Counted from the stretch's first letter, positions 45,638-55,049 are shown. The stretch is DNA of 64,000 nt from Bradyrhizobium sp. CB1717 (GCF_029714325.1 NZ_CP121666.1:8215001-8279000), one strand, 5' to 3'. The notes: generated by a model from the letters alone, not told the origin. A program made the numbers and translations.

Positions 45638-45689
45638 CGCCCCTCTTCCCCAAGCGAGGCGACGATAGCCAGATAAGCTATATGAAATG

Positions 45690-46550
45690 TTAACTATGTC
45701 GGGTGGTGCCTGAGCACCACACATGTCCGTCGGACGGCTCCAGCGGCGCGGCGCTCTCGCCCTGCGAGCTCGACAGCTTTGAAGCCAGCGAGGCGATGAC
45801 GATGACGACCGCGATCAGGGCGATCACCAGCGTACAGATCGCGTTGATCTCGGGCTTCACTCCCAGCCGCACCTCCGAATAGATCCGGATCGGCAAGGTC
45901 GCCGAGCCGGGGCCGGTGGTGAAGCTCGCGATCACGAGATCGTCCAGCGACAGCGTGAACGCCAGCATCCAGCCGGCGACGATCGCGGGCGCGATCAGCG
46001 GCAGGGTGACGGCGACGAATGCGCGGACCGGGTTGCAGCCGAGGTCCATCGCCGCCTCCTCCAGCGAGCGATCGAGCGAGCCGAGACGGGACTGCACGAC
46101 CACCGCGACGAAGCACATCGTCAGCGTGGTGTGGGCGATCGTCACCGTCCAGAAGCCGCGCTCGGCGTTCAGTGCCACGAACAGCAGGAGCAGCGACAAT
46201 CCGGTGATCACCTCCGGCATCACCAGCGGCGCATAGAGCATGCTGGAGAACAGGGTGCGGCCGCGGAACCGCTCGCCGCGCGACAGCGCCACGGCTGCAA
46301 GCGTGCCGAGCAGCGTGGCGATGGTCGCGGAGGCGACCGCGACCCGCAGGCTCATCCAGGCCGCCTCGATCATGGCGCGGTCATTGAAGAACTCGCGATA
46401 CCAGCGCAGCGACCAGCCGCCCCACACCGTCACCAGGCGCGAGGCGTTGAAGGAGTAGAGAACGAGGATCAGGATGGGCAAATAGAGAAACGCCAGCCCG
46501 AGCGCCAGCGAGGCGATGTTGAAGCGGGACAGGCGGAAGACCTTGCGCAT
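45690..46550 (-). CDS. ABC transporter permease, PotC/PotI type
   Basis: 286 aa, about six membrane segments. The start FNIASLALGLAFLYLPILIL and LYSFNASRLVTVWGGWSLRW are typical of the second permease of spermidine/putrescine importers. The EAA loop is EEAAMDLGCNPVRAFVAVTL, and MLAFTLSLDDLVIASFTTGP is another family marker. It starts 4 bases after the preceding permease. The C-terminal tail (about 15 residues) contains a perfect 7-bp stem hairpin at DNA level (45703-45720), probably the operon's 3' structure. Confidence 0.92.
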   Translation of the reverse strand: MRKVFRLSRFNIASLALGLAFLYLPILILVLYSFNASRLVTVWGGWSLRWYREFFNDRAMIEAAWMSLRVAVASATIATLLGTLAAVALSRGERFRGRTLFSSMLYAPLVMPEVITGLSLLLLFVALNAERGFWTVTIAHTTLTMCFVAVVVQSRLGSLDRSLEEAAMDLGCNPVRAFVAVTLPLIAPAIVAGWMLAFTLSLDDLVIASFTTGPGSATLPIRIYSEVRLGVKPEINAICTLVIALIAVVIVIASLASKLSSSQGESAAPLEPSDGHVWCSGTTRHS

Positions 46551-46554
46551 CGCC

Positions 46555-47469
46555 CTACCTTCCCTGTTCGAGCTGCCGCTTCTGCAGCCGCTCGTACAAG
46601 AGCAGCGGCACCAGCAGCACGACCAGCAGCACGATGGCTGCGGCGGAAGCGACCGGCCAGTCCTTGTTGGTGAAGAATTCGAGCCACAGGGTCTGGCCGA
46701 TCATCAGCGAACTGGAGCCCGCCAAGAGGTCAGGGATCACGAACTCACCGACGATGGGGATGAAGCACAAGAGCACGCCGGCACCGACGCCGGGCAGCGA
46801 CAGTGGAAAGGTGACGAGCCAGAACACCTGCCACGGCGGCGCGCCGAGATCGGAGGCCGCCTCCTCCAGCGCCGGCTCCATCTTCGCGAGCGTGGCGTAG
46901 AGCGGCAGGATCATGAACGGCAGATACGAATAGACGATGCCGATATACATCGCGGTGTCGGTGGAGAGCCACACCACGGGCTGGCTGACCAGATGCAGCG
47001 CCAGCAGGATCTGATTGAGCAGGCCGTCGTGCTGGAGGATGTTGATCCAGGCATAGATGCGGATCAGGAACGAGGTCCAGAACGGCACGATCACCAGCAC
47101 CATCGCCACCGCCTGCCAGCGTTTTGGCAATCGCGCCATGCCATAGGCGATGGGATAGCCGATCAGGAGCAGCAGGGCGGTAGCCGTGATGGCGACGGTC
47201 AGGCTGCGCACATAGGCAAACACGTAGATGTCGTCGGAACCGAGCAGTTTGAAATTGTCGACCGACAACGAAGCGAATGCTGCCTTCAACGCCTCCCATC
47301 CCGCCGTCAGGTCGAACACGGGCTCGTAAGGCGGCTGCGCGATCGCGGTCTGCGACAGGCTGATCTTGAGCACGAAGGCGAACGGCACCAGGAAGAACAG
47401 CGCCATCCAGACATAGGGCACGATCGCAGCGAAGCGCGCCGGCCGTGCGAAGATACGGCGGGAGCTCAT
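46555..47469 (-). CDS. ABC transporter permease, PotB/PotH type
   Basis: 304 aa, six membrane segments. The start APAVWMALFFLVPFAFVLKI-type region (here PYVWMALFFLVPFAFVLKIS) and the EAA loop EEAASDLGAPPWQVFWLVTF match first permeases of polyamine importers. Later FIPIVGEFVIPDLLAGSSSL and MIGQTLWLEFFTNKDWPVAS are strong PotH-type markers. It overlaps the ATPase gene by 4 bases and precedes the second permease. Confidence 0.93.
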   Translation of the reverse strand: MSSRRIFARPARFAAIVPYVWMALFFLVPFAFVLKISLSQTAIAQPPYEPVFDLTAGWEALKAAFASLSVDNFKLLGSDDIYVFAYVRSLTVAITATALLLLIGYPIAYGMARLPKRWQAVAMVLVIVPFWTSFLIRIYAWINILQHDGLLNQILLALHLVSQPVVWLSTDTAMYIGIVYSYLPFMILPLYATLAKMEPALEEAASDLGAPPWQVFWLVTFPLSLPGVGAGVLLCFIPIVGEFVIPDLLAGSSSLMIGQTLWLEFFTNKDWPVASAAAIVLLVVLLVPLLLYERLQKRQLEQGR

Positions 47470-48638
47470 GACGGCAGCACCACGCAGTCGTCGGGCGTGA
47501 ACCAGGCGACGACGTTCTGATTCAGGCTGTACGCGTCGACGTCGGTGCGTGCGCTGTTGGCGACCGAAGCCTGCAGCATCCCGCCGGTATCGAGCTTCAC
47601 CTTGTAGGTGGTGGTGCCGCCGAGATAGCAGATGTCGGCGATGACGCCGTCGAGCCGGTTGAGCGCCGTCTCACGACCGGCTTCGCTCACCGGGCCGCGA
47701 CGCGACAGCTTGACCTTCTCGGGGCGGATCGCGACCGCGAACCTTCCCGCACCGACCGGCTCGCGCGGTTCAGCCACCACCAGCGCACCCGCATCACGCG
47801 TGCCAATGACCAGACGATGGCCGTCGCGCAATTTGGACTCGCCGTCGAACAGATTGATGTCGCCGACGAACTCCGCGATCCAGCGCGAGCGCGGCGCTTC
47901 GTAAAGCTCGCGCGGGCTCGCGACCTGGGCGAGCTTGCCTGATTTCATCACCCCGATCCGGCTCGCCATCGTCATCGCCTCCTCCTGGTCGTGGGTGACG
48001 ATGATGAAGGTCATGCCGAGCCGGCGCTGCAGCTCCATCAGCTCGCCTTGCGTGCTCTCGCGCAGCTTCTTGTCGAGGGCTGCGAGCGGCTCGTCGAGCA
48101 GCAGGAGTTGCGGCCGGCGCGCCAGGGCGCGGGCGAGCGCCACGCGCTGGCGCTGGCCGCCGGACAGCTGGTCGGGCTTGCGCTTCTCCAGGCCCCCGAG
48201 CTTCACCAGCGCGACCATTTCCGCAACGCGCGTGGCGATGTCGGCGCGCGTCATGCCGGCACGCTTCAGGCCGAAGGCGATGTTGTCGCGCACCGACAGG
48301 TGCGGAAACAGCGCGTAGTTCTGGAACATCATGTTGATCGGGCGCTCGTGCGGCAGCGCCTGCGCGATATCCTTGCCACCGAGCAGGATGCGTCCCCCGT
48401 CCGGCGCCTCGAAGCCGGCAAGCATGCGCAGCAACGTGGTCTTGCCGCAACCGCTGGGGCCCAGCAGCGCGAAGAACTCGCCGGCCTTGATATCGAGCGA
48501 CACGCCATCGACGGCCCGGAACGTCCCGAAGGTCTTGGCGACGCCCTCGATGCGCAGCAGCGGCTGCCCCGCCGCGGGATATGCATCTCCGGCGGCTGCT
48601 CGAGCCGCGACGTCCGTTCCGGGTAACTCTTCCGCCAT
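47466..48638 (-). CDS. ABC transporter ATP-binding protein, PotA/PotG type
   Basis: 390 aa from ATG 48638 (AGGGA upstream; the longer ORF uses a TTG 12 bases earlier). ATPase core with Walker A GPSGCGKTT, signature LSGGQRQRVALARALARRP, Walker B LLLLDEPLAALD and switch His FIIVTHDQEEAMTMASRI. The C-terminal TOBE domain (about residues 290-375) is typical of polyamine-type ATPases. First gene of the operon ATPase-permease-permease. A periplasmic binding protein, usually the first gene, is missing; upstream is a palindromic repeat and a convergent-side glpD-like gene on the same strand. Confidence 0.93.
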   Translation of the reverse strand: MAEELPGTDVAARAAAGDAYPAAGQPLLRIEGVAKTFGTFRAVDGVSLDIKAGEFFALLGPSGCGKTTLLRMLAGFEAPDGGRILLGGKDIAQALPHERPINMMFQNYALFPHLSVRDNIAFGLKRAGMTRADIATRVAEMVALVKLGGLEKRKPDQLSGGQRQRVALARALARRPQLLLLDEPLAALDKKLRESTQGELMELQRRLGMTFIIVTHDQEEAMTMASRIGVMKSGKLAQVASPRELYEAPRSRWIAEFVGDINLFDGESKLRDGHRLVIGTRDAGALVVAEPREPVGAGRFAVAIRPEKVKLSRRGPVSEAGRETALNRLDGVIADICYLGGTTTYKVKLDTGGMLQASVANSARTDVDAYSLNQNVVAWFTPDDCVVLPS

Positions 48639-48744
48639 AGTCCCTGCCAACCCCGATTCCGCCGCACGCTAGCGGCCGATTGGCCCTAGCTCAACCGTTA
48701 CAGGGGAAGATCGTCCCAGATAGGCGTTCGTACATTGCAGCCCT

Positions 48745-48830
48745 GTAGCCGGATGGAGCGTCAGCGTAATCCGGGACGGTCCATCGTTGGCAAGACTTTC
48801 CCGGATTGCGCTTCGCTCCATCCGGGCTAC
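48745..48830. repeat. Intergenic palindromic repeat (GTAGCC-GGATGGAGCG family)
   Basis: GTAGCC...GGATGGAGCGTCAGCGTAAT at the left is an imperfect inverse of CCCGGATTGCGCTTCGCTCC...GGCTAC at the right. It lies 8 bases beyond the GlpD stop and 107 bases before the ABC ATPase gene. Of the type widespread in Bradyrhizobium. Confidence 0.8.
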
Positions 48831-48838
48831 GGCACTGC

Positions 48839-50299
48839 CTAGCTCACCCTCGCCATGAACGCCGCCAGCGCGTCACGATCCGCCGTCGGCATGGTCAGGC
48901 CGAGCTTGGAGCGGCGCCACAGAACGTCATCCGGAAAACGCGCCCATTCGTGGGTCATCAGATAGCGCACCTCGGCGCCGGTCAACTCGGGGCCGAAAGC
49001 GGGGCCGAGCTCGTCACGGGTCTTCGCCTCGCCCAGCACCGCCGGCAACCGCGAGCCATAGGCGGCAACCAGGCGCTGGGCCTCCGGCTCCGAGAGAAAC
49101 CGCCAGCGGTCACGCGCGAGGTCGATCTCCGTGTCGAAACGGTCCCAGGCGAAATCGCCACCGGGCAGCGCAGCGCCGGCGGTCCAGGGCGGCGACATCG
49201 GGTAGAACGGGGTCAGCTTCGTCACCGCCCGCGCTGCGCGGAGGCGCGAGGTGGTGACATCGCCGCCGAACATTGTCAGCAGCGGCGCCTTGCGCCGGCG
49301 CGCATGGAACAGCGTCGTGCCCTCGCGCCCGCGCGCGGACGCCAGCGCCAGATTGACGCCGGAGACGGTGCGGACCACGTCGGTCGGTGCAACGCGCTCA
49401 CGGAAATAGCGGCTGGCGGCCTCGCAGAGATAGCTGACCTCGGCACCGGGCATCGCGACGATGGCGGGATCGCCGGTGAAAGCATGGGTGACCGTGCCGA
49501 TCAGCGTGAAGTCGCGTTCGAAGGGCCGGGCGAAGATCAGCCGCCCGTCAGTGTGCTGGAAGACGTAGACGTTTTCAGAATCGAACAGGCGCGGCACGAC
49601 GATCTGGCTCATCTGCATGGCCACCATCGCCGGCTGCGGCTGCCGCAGCACGGTGTCCGCGACGATCGAGGTCCAGGCGCCGGTGGCGTTGGCCAGCGCC
49701 CGCGCCGTGACGATACGCCGATAGCCGCGATCGACCACGGCGAGCCGCCAGGTATCGGTTCGATCGGCACGCACGCAGCGCGCCCCGGTCCGGATCGCAG
49801 CGCCACGTTCGGCGGCATCCAGCGCCGTGAGCACCACCAGGCGGGAATCGTCGACGACGCAGTCCCAATATTCGAACGCCGTGCCGAACGGACGTTTCAG
49901 CGCGTTGCCGACCGGATGATGCGTGATGTCGAGGGTCGCTGACGGCGGCAGGCCGCCCCGGTTCGTGAGGCCGTCATAAACATACAGGCCGGCGCGCAAC
50001 AGCCATGGCGGACGCTCCTCGGAATGCGCGGGGATCACGAAGCGCATCGGCCGGACCAAGTGGGGCGCGATGGCGAGCCAGATCCGGCGCTCGGCGAGCG
50101 CGCGGCGCACCCGCCAGAAGCCGCGGCGCTCCAGCACCGAGAGGTCGCCGTGGATCAGCCGCGGTGTCGCCGACGACGCGGCGCCGGCGAGATCGCCCTG
50201 CTCGAACACAATCACGCGCAGGCCGCGGCCGGCCGCATCGCGCGCGAGGCTGACACCGTTCAGGCCGCCGCCGATGATCGCAAGGTCATAGTCCGCCAT
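48839..50299 (-). CDS. glpD: FAD-dependent glycerol-3-phosphate dehydrogenase GlpD-like
   Basis: 486 aa. N-terminal FAD-binding fold with GGGLNGVSLARDAAGRGLRV; the GlpD C-terminal domain covers about residues 385-480 (EAQRLVAAYGSRL, YLMTHEWARFPDDVLWRRSK). TVSGVNLALASARGR and the ARDxxG turn suit aerobic GlpD. The family stretch usually SSxxSKLIHGGLRYLE reads ASSATPRLIHGDLSVLERRG, so the second Gly and the Arg-Tyr are replaced; activity on glycerol-3-phosphate is therefore likely but not certain. The enzyme would pass electrons to ubiquinone at the inner membrane. No glpK/F genes are near. Confidence 0.88.
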   Translation of the reverse strand: MADYDLAIIGGGLNGVSLARDAAGRGLRVIVFEQGDLAGAASSATPRLIHGDLSVLERRGFWRVRRALAERRIWLAIAPHLVRPMRFVIPAHSEERPPWLLRAGLYVYDGLTNRGGLPPSATLDITHHPVGNALKRPFGTAFEYWDCVVDDSRLVVLTALDAAERGAAIRTGARCVRADRTDTWRLAVVDRGYRRIVTARALANATGAWTSIVADTVLRQPQPAMVAMQMSQIVVPRLFDSENVYVFQHTDGRLIFARPFERDFTLIGTVTHAFTGDPAIVAMPGAEVSYLCEAASRYFRERVAPTDVVRTVSGVNLALASARGREGTTLFHARRRKAPLLTMFGGDVTTSRLRAARAVTKLTPFYPMSPPWTAGAALPGGDFAWDRFDTEIDLARDRWRFLSEPEAQRLVAAYGSRLPAVLGEAKTRDELGPAFGPELTGAEVRYLMTHEWARFPDDVLWRRSKLGLTMPTADRDALAAFMARVS

Positions 50300-50333
50300 G
50301 AAGCCGTCGAGAAGGAGCGAAGCCCTCTCATCA

Positions 50334-50438
50334 CTAGAGCCATTTCCGCTCCGATGAAATCGGAACGGGCTCCAGATTTTTGTTTCGGCGCGTTTTCTTG
50401 ACGCGAACCGGCATCCACTTTGCTCGAGGACGCTCTAG
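50334..50438. repeat. Rhizobial-type palindromic repeat providing the stop of the GGDEF-EAL gene
   Basis: CTAGAGC and GCTCTAG bound an element with inner CATTTCCGCTCCGATG, TCGGAACGGGCTCC and GACGCGAACCGGCATCCAC, a pattern very common between genes in Rhizobiales. The stop codon TAG of the downstream gene (minus strand, 50435-50437) is part of its right terminus. Confidence 0.8.
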
Positions 50439-53122
50439 CCGGTCTTGAGCGCAAGCTCCATGGTCTCAGCGCGGCCGACGAGATCGGCATATTTACCGAT
50501 CGGCAGCGGCTTGCCGAGCAGATAGCCCTGCACGCCGTCGCAGCCCTCCTTGGCGAGGAAGGCAAGCTGTTCGAGCGTCTCGACGCCCTCGGCGATGATC
50601 GACATTTCGAGGCCGTGGCCGAGGTCGATCACGGCGCGGACGATCGCCGCCGATTGCGGGTTGCGGCCGAGATTGGTGATGAAGGCGCGGTCGATCTTGA
50701 TCTTGTCGAACGGGAACGCCTGGAGATAGCTCAGCGAGGAATAGCCGCTGCCGAAATCGTCCATGGAGATGCGCACGCCCAGCGCCTTCAAGCGGCGCAG
50801 CAGGGCAAGACCCCGGTCGAAGTCCTCGATCAGCACGCCCTCGGTGATTTCCAGCTCGAGCCGGCCGGGCGCAAGGCCGGTCTCGATCAGGATCGAGTGG
50901 ACCAGCCCGACCACGTCGCCGTGCATGAACTGCGCCGGCGACAGATTGACCGCGACCTGGAGCGGCTTCGGCCAGGACGCCGCCTCGCGGCAGGCCTCGC
51001 GCAGGATCCACTCGCCCATTTCGACGATCAGGCCGCTCTCCTCGGCGATCGGGATGAATTCGGCCGGCGAGACCTGGCCGCGCACCGGATGCTGCCAGCG
51101 CGCCAGCGCCTCGAAGCCGATGATCTCGCTCTCGGCGACGCTGTGGCCCGCGGCCCCCTGCGGCTGGAAGGCGAGCGAAAGCTCTCCGTTCTTGATCGCC
51201 ATCGAGAGGTCCTGGTGCAGCACGCGGCGATCGCGGATCTGCTGGTCCATCTCCGGCTGGTAGAGGCTGATGGTGCCGCGCGACTTCTGCTTGGCGCGGA
51301 ACAGCGCCGCGCCGGCATTGGCCAGCAGCGAGGCGCCATCAGCCCCATTGTGCGGGAAGATCGACATGCCGGTGGTGACGCCGGCGCGGACCGGCCGGCC
51401 GTCGATCTGGAATTCCTGCGCGACGGCTTCGCCGAGCTGCTGGGCCAGTGCGAGGCCCGCTTCCGGCTGCTTGCCGTCGATGATCAGGCCGAACTCGTCG
51501 CCGGACAGGCGCGCCACCACGCCGCCGCGGGCGGAATCCTGCAGCCGCTGGGCCACCTCGACCAGGAGCTTGTCGCCGAGCGCATGGCCGAAGACGTCAT
51601 TCACTTCCTTGAGCCCGTCGAGGTCGACGCAAAGCACGGCGAACTCCTCGCCGGTGCCTTCGCAGGCCTCGATCATCTGGGTCAGCGCCTGCAGGAAGGC
51701 GGCGCGGTTGGGCAGATCGGTGAGGCCGTCGTGATAGGCCATGTGCGCCATGCGCGACTCGGTCTGCCGGCGGTCGGTGACGTCTTCATGGGTCTTGATC
51801 AGATATTGCGGCTCGCCGGCATCGCTGAGCACGGTGGCGCGGCGGGTCAGGAACAGCCGCAGGCCGTCCTTGGTGGAGATCGGATGCTCCTCGGTGATCA
51901 TCCCGCGCTTCTTGATCGCCGCCTCGTCGCGGGCGATGATCAGCTTGGCTTCCTTGGGATTGAAGATGTCGGACGCGGTCAGGCCCGTGGCTTCCTCGCG
52001 CCGGCGGTTGAGGATCGTCTCGGCGCTGCGGTTGGCGAGCAGATAGCGGCCGTCCTTGACCTGCTCCACGATCAGCGCGACCGGGATGTTGTCGACGACG
52101 AGCTCGAGGAACTTCTTGGTGCTCTCCAGCTCCTGCGACAACGAGCGGCGGTCGGTGATGTCCTCGAACACCAGCAGCAGGAATTCCGGCTTGTTGCTCT
52201 CGTTGCGGACCACGATCCGGATCGAGGCCACCATGCGCCGCTCGCCGCTGCGGTCGACGTCGAATTCATTGCGGAATTGACCATCCGGCGCCGCCAGCGC
52301 CGCCCGGTCGGCCGCCTCGATGCTCGCTGCCGAGCCCGGCGCAAACAGCTCCCGCGCATTCCTGCCGACGGCGTAGTCCCGCGACAGTCCCCAGAACCGC
52401 TCATAGGCGCTGTTCGCGAAGATGTAGCAACCGTCGTCGATGTTCTTGGCGGCCACGCAGGCCGGCACATGGTCGAGCACCGATTCCAGGAATTGCTTGG
52501 TGGAGGCGAGCTGCCGCGACAGCTTGCGCTGGTCGCTGACGTCGAGATGAGTTGCGACCGATCCGCCGTTCGGCAGGATGAAATATTTCACCAGGATGGC
52601 CCGCCCGTCGGGCAGCTCGGTGATCAGGCCGTTGGGGCTTGCCGCCTTCTCGTAGAATTCGTCGTCCGAGATGCCGCCGAGGACGCCCCGCTTGCGCCTG
52701 AGCTCGAGGATGTCGTAGCCGTTCATGCCGGCCCACAGGTCCGAGCGGGTCAGGCCGTAAATATCGAGATAGCGGTCGTTGCAGAAGATGATGCGCCGCT
52801 GCGCATCGGTCATCACCACGCCCTGGTTGAGATTGTTCATGGCGGAGGAGACGAAGGCGTTGCGCCGCAATTGCAGCCGCCTCGTCCGGCGCAGCGCCGA
52901 ATGGACCCACAAGGCGACGGAGGCCAGGAACGCACAGACGACGATGCCCGCGATCAGGACTTCCCAGATCAGGTTGGGATCGAGCTGGCCGATGTAGCTC
53001 GGCGGGGCGAGTCCGTCCGAGAGCGCAAAGGCGCGCGCAGGCGCGACCGCGCTGGCCAGGCACACGACGGCCTGCACAGCAATCGGAAGCGTGCTGCCCA
53101 CGTGCCAGTTCTTCTCAGCCAT
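50435..53122 (-). CDS. Membrane-anchored PAS-GGDEF-EAL cyclic-di-GMP enzyme
   Basis: 895 aa. Signal-anchor region to about residue 35, membrane segment about 52-74, then PAS domains at about 90-205, 208-325 and 330-450, GGDEF about 455-610 and EAL about 630-885. The GGDEF site reads RLSGDEFG, an allowed variant. EAL is intact: FEALARW, NLSPAQF, ELEITEGVLIED, MDDFGSGYSSLSYL, KIDRAFI, AEGVETLEQ and QGYLLGKPL. It probably makes or, more likely, degrades cyclic di-GMP in response to a redox or ligand signal. No good RBS precedes its ATG; the start overlaps the stop of a 37-codon upstream ORF (TGATG), suggesting translational coupling. Confidence 0.93.
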   Translation of the reverse strand: MAEKNWHVGSTLPIAVQAVVCLASAVAPARAFALSDGLAPPSYIGQLDPNLIWEVLIAGIVVCAFLASVALWVHSALRRTRRLQLRRNAFVSSAMNNLNQGVVMTDAQRRIIFCNDRYLDIYGLTRSDLWAGMNGYDILELRRKRGVLGGISDDEFYEKAASPNGLITELPDGRAILVKYFILPNGGSVATHLDVSDQRKLSRQLASTKQFLESVLDHVPACVAAKNIDDGCYIFANSAYERFWGLSRDYAVGRNARELFAPGSAASIEAADRAALAAPDGQFRNEFDVDRSGERRMVASIRIVVRNESNKPEFLLLVFEDITDRRSLSQELESTKKFLELVVDNIPVALIVEQVKDGRYLLANRSAETILNRRREEATGLTASDIFNPKEAKLIIARDEAAIKKRGMITEEHPISTKDGLRLFLTRRATVLSDAGEPQYLIKTHEDVTDRRQTESRMAHMAYHDGLTDLPNRAAFLQALTQMIEACEGTGEEFAVLCVDLDGLKEVNDVFGHALGDKLLVEVAQRLQDSARGGVVARLSGDEFGLIIDGKQPEAGLALAQQLGEAVAQEFQIDGRPVRAGVTTGMSIFPHNGADGASLLANAGAALFRAKQKSRGTISLYQPEMDQQIRDRRVLHQDLSMAIKNGELSLAFQPQGAAGHSVAESEIIGFEALARWQHPVRGQVSPAEFIPIAEESGLIVEMGEWILREACREAASWPKPLQVAVNLSPAQFMHGDVVGLVHSILIETGLAPGRLELEITEGVLIEDFDRGLALLRRLKALGVRISMDDFGSGYSSLSYLQAFPFDKIKIDRAFITNLGRNPQSAAIVRAVIDLGHGLEMSIIAEGVETLEQLAFLAKEGCDGVQGYLLGKPLPIGKYADLVGRAETMELALKTG

Positions 53123-53235
53123 CAGCCACCCGCGATTTCAACGTCGGATTGTCTGGCCTCGCGGGTTTGGATCGGGTAAACGCCTGTACGTGCAACAGAA
53201 AAATGTGACGCCAAATACGGCAATTGCCCTGACAT
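53122..53235 (-). CDS. 37-aa upstream ORF coupled to the GGDEF-EAL gene
   Basis: ATG at 53235 is preceded by AAGGAAG with an 8-base spacer, a much better ribosome site than that of the next gene. It encodes MSGQLPYLASHFSVARTGVY plus 17 further residues and ends in TGA, which overlaps the following ATG as TGATG. It has no membrane segment, and I recognise no family. The likely role is translational control of the downstream cyclic-di-GMP enzyme; it may also be a functional small protein. Whether it is made is unproven. Confidence 0.55.
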   Translation of the reverse strand: MSGQLPYLASHFSVARTGVYPIQTREARQSDVEIAGG

Positions 53236-53324
53236 GATAAATGCTTCCTTAACGGAAAACGGCCCCAAGCCTTCGTTCTCAGGTCCAATTCCACCGGCGC
53301 TTCCAGCGGACGTCCTGCACAACC

Positions 53325-54428
53325 ATGGATAAGGTCGACTGCATCGTCATCGGAGCCGGCGTCGTCGGGCTTGCGGTGGCCCGGCGGCTTGCGCAGGCCG
53401 GGCGCGAGGTCATCGTGCTCGAGGAAGCCGAGGCCATCGGCACCATCACCTCCTCGCGCAACAGCGAGGTCATCCATGCCGGCATCTACTACCGCGCCGG
53501 AAGCTGGATGGCGCGGATGTGCGTCAGCGGCAAGCACGCGCTCTACCGCTACTGCGGCGAGCGCGGCATCCCCCACAAGAACTGCGGCAAGCTGATCGTC
53601 GCGACCAACGCGAAGGAAACCGAGAAGCTGCAATCGATCAAGGCGCACGCCGAGGCCAATGGCGTGCTCGACATGCAGCTGCTCACGGGCGAGGCCGCAC
53701 GCGCGCTGGAGCCTGCGCTGGCCTGTGACGCCGCGCTGCTCTCACCCTCGACCGGCATCATCGACAGCCACGCCTACATGCTCTCGCTGCGCGGCGAGGC
53801 CGAGGAAGCCGGCGCGGCGTTCGCGTTTCACACCCCGCTGGTCCGCGCCAAGGCGGCGGCTGGCGTGATCGAAGTCGAGGCCGGCGGCGAGGCGCCGATG
53901 ACGCTGCAATGCAGCCTCCTCGTCAACGCTGCGGGACTCTCGGCGACGACGGTCGCGCGCAACATCGAGGGTATGCCGCTGGACCGGATTCCGCCGGCCT
54001 ATCTCGCCAAGGGAAACTACTTCAGCTGCAGCGCCAGGGCGCCGTTCTCGCGCCTGATCTATCCGGTGCCCGAGCCCGGTGGGCTGGGGGTGCATTTGAC
54101 GCTGGACATGGCAGGGCAGGCGCGTTTCGGTCCTGATGTCGAGTGGATCGAGACGATCAACTACGAGGTCGACCCGTCACGCGCCGAGCGCTTCTATCCG
54201 GCGATCCGCAAGTACTGGCCGACGCTGCCCGACGGCGCGTTGATGCCGAGCTATTCGGGCATCCGTCCGAAGATCGTGCCACCGGCGGTCGCCACGCAGG
54301 ATTTTTTGATGCAAGGGCCGCGCGATCATGGCGTCGCAGGCCTGATCAATCTGTTCGGCATCGAATCGCCGGGACTGACGTCCTCGCTCGCGATCGCCGA
54401 TCACGTTGCCGAGCTCGCAGAGATCTAG
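53325..54428 (+). CDS. FAD-dependent oxidoreductase, L-2-hydroxyglutarate oxidase (LhgO)-like
   Basis: 367 aa. N-terminal FAD fold with [20 protein letters not shown], then [20 protein letters not shown], the substrate-site stretch characteristic of the L-2-hydroxyglutarate oxidase/dehydrogenase branch of the DAO family. [36 protein letters not shown] and [13 protein letters not shown] also match. LhgO oxidises L-2-hydroxyglutarate to 2-oxoglutarate with electrons going to oxygen or quinone. Single gene, divergent from the cyclic-di-GMP enzyme and its leader ORF. It ends before a hairpin. Confidence 0.87.
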   Translation: MDKVDCIVIGAGVVGLAVARRLAQAGREVIVLEEAEAIGTITSSRNSEVIHAGIYYRAGSWMARMCVSGKHALYRYCGERGIPHKNCGKLIVATNAKETEKLQSIKAHAEANGVLDMQLLTGEAARALEPALACDAALLSPSTGIIDSHAYMLSLRGEAEEAGAAFAFHTPLVRAKAAAGVIEVEAGGEAPMTLQCSLLVNAAGLSATTVARNIEGMPLDRIPPAYLAKGNYFSCSARAPFSRLIYPVPEPGGLGVHLTLDMAGQARFGPDVEWIETINYEVDPSRAERFYPAIRKYWPTLPDGALMPSYSGIRPKIVPPAVATQDFLMQGPRDHGVAGLINLFGIESPGLTSSLAIADHVAELAEI

Positions 54429-54469
54429 GCCACGCGCAACGATGATTGCGCGAGGTCTCGCACCTTGCA

Positions 54470-54501
54470 GCAGGGATGAGCGCAAAGGCTCTCATCCCTG
54501 C
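54470..54501. terminator. Hairpin between LhgO-like and DUF465 genes
   Basis: GCAGGGATGAG and CTCATCCCTGC pair around a 10-base loop, with a weaker outer stem formed by GCACC and GGTGC about 10 bases further out. It lies between convergent genes and would serve as a terminator. Confidence 0.55.
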
Positions 54502-54541
54502 CTGAAAGGGTGCGATCAACTCAACACTGTTACGGGGGTTA

Positions 54542-54721
54542 CTAGTGGAGCGTATCGCCTTGCTTCAGACGCTCAATCTGGTCCTTGACCATCAACTTCC
54601 GGCGCTTCAACTCAACAATTTGCAGGTCGTCTGTTGAAAGGTGCACGAGAGCTTCGTGCAATTCGTTTTCGAGAAGTTTGTGTTTCCGCTCCAATTCAAC
54701 AAGATGTGCCTGAATTGTCAT
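54542..54721 (-). CDS. Small DUF465 (YdcH-like) protein
   Basis: A 59-aa gene with ATG at 54721 and RBS AGGAGG 6-7 bases upstream. The sequence starts MTIQAHLVELERKHKLLENE and continues with ELKRRKLMVKDQIERL; this is the DUF465/YdcH family, a short alpha-helical coiled coil rich in Leu, Glu, Lys and Arg. Function unknown. It is divergent from another DUF465 gene 328 bases away. Base composition is poorer in GC than its neighbours. Confidence 0.85.
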   Translation of the reverse strand: MTIQAHLVELERKHKLLENELHEALVHLSTDDLQIVELKRRKLMVKDQIERLKQGDTLH

Positions 54722-55049
54722 TCGAAACCTCCTCGGTAGGGTTGAACCTCAGGATTCGATCCGGACGGCGAAGTCTACATCACCGATTCGTTCTGTCGAT
54801 GGATATCCGTCGTCGCCCCGTCATTTTTGAAAATACATATGTAATGAAGCGTGAGTACGGAACCGCGCGGAAAAAATCCATGATATCAATGCGCTTGCGC
54901 GGCGCCGTAGCGACTTGCAGAAATATGTTGCGGGAGATCGGCGGTCGATGGTCGCAGATCGCTTGCGGTCACGCCGCGCAAGGACGATAATTTCCACAGG
55001 GCATCCACAGCCCAGATCACACGCCTATCGGTTTTCGGCCACCGCAGAC
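54722..55049. other. Gene-free divergent region between two DUF465 genes
   Basis: About 328 bases, distinctly AT-richer than average (for example GTCATTTTTGAAAATACATA near 54820). It holds promoters for the divergent small genes. No RNA gene, repeat or convincing ORF with RBS was seen. Confidence 0.5.

Noticed and set aside
50420..53179. 919-codon frame on the plus strand opposite the GGDEF-EAL gene
   Set aside because: Low-complexity His/Arg/Asp-rich product; the minus-strand frame has all EAL and GGDEF residues. Long antisense frames are expected at this GC content.
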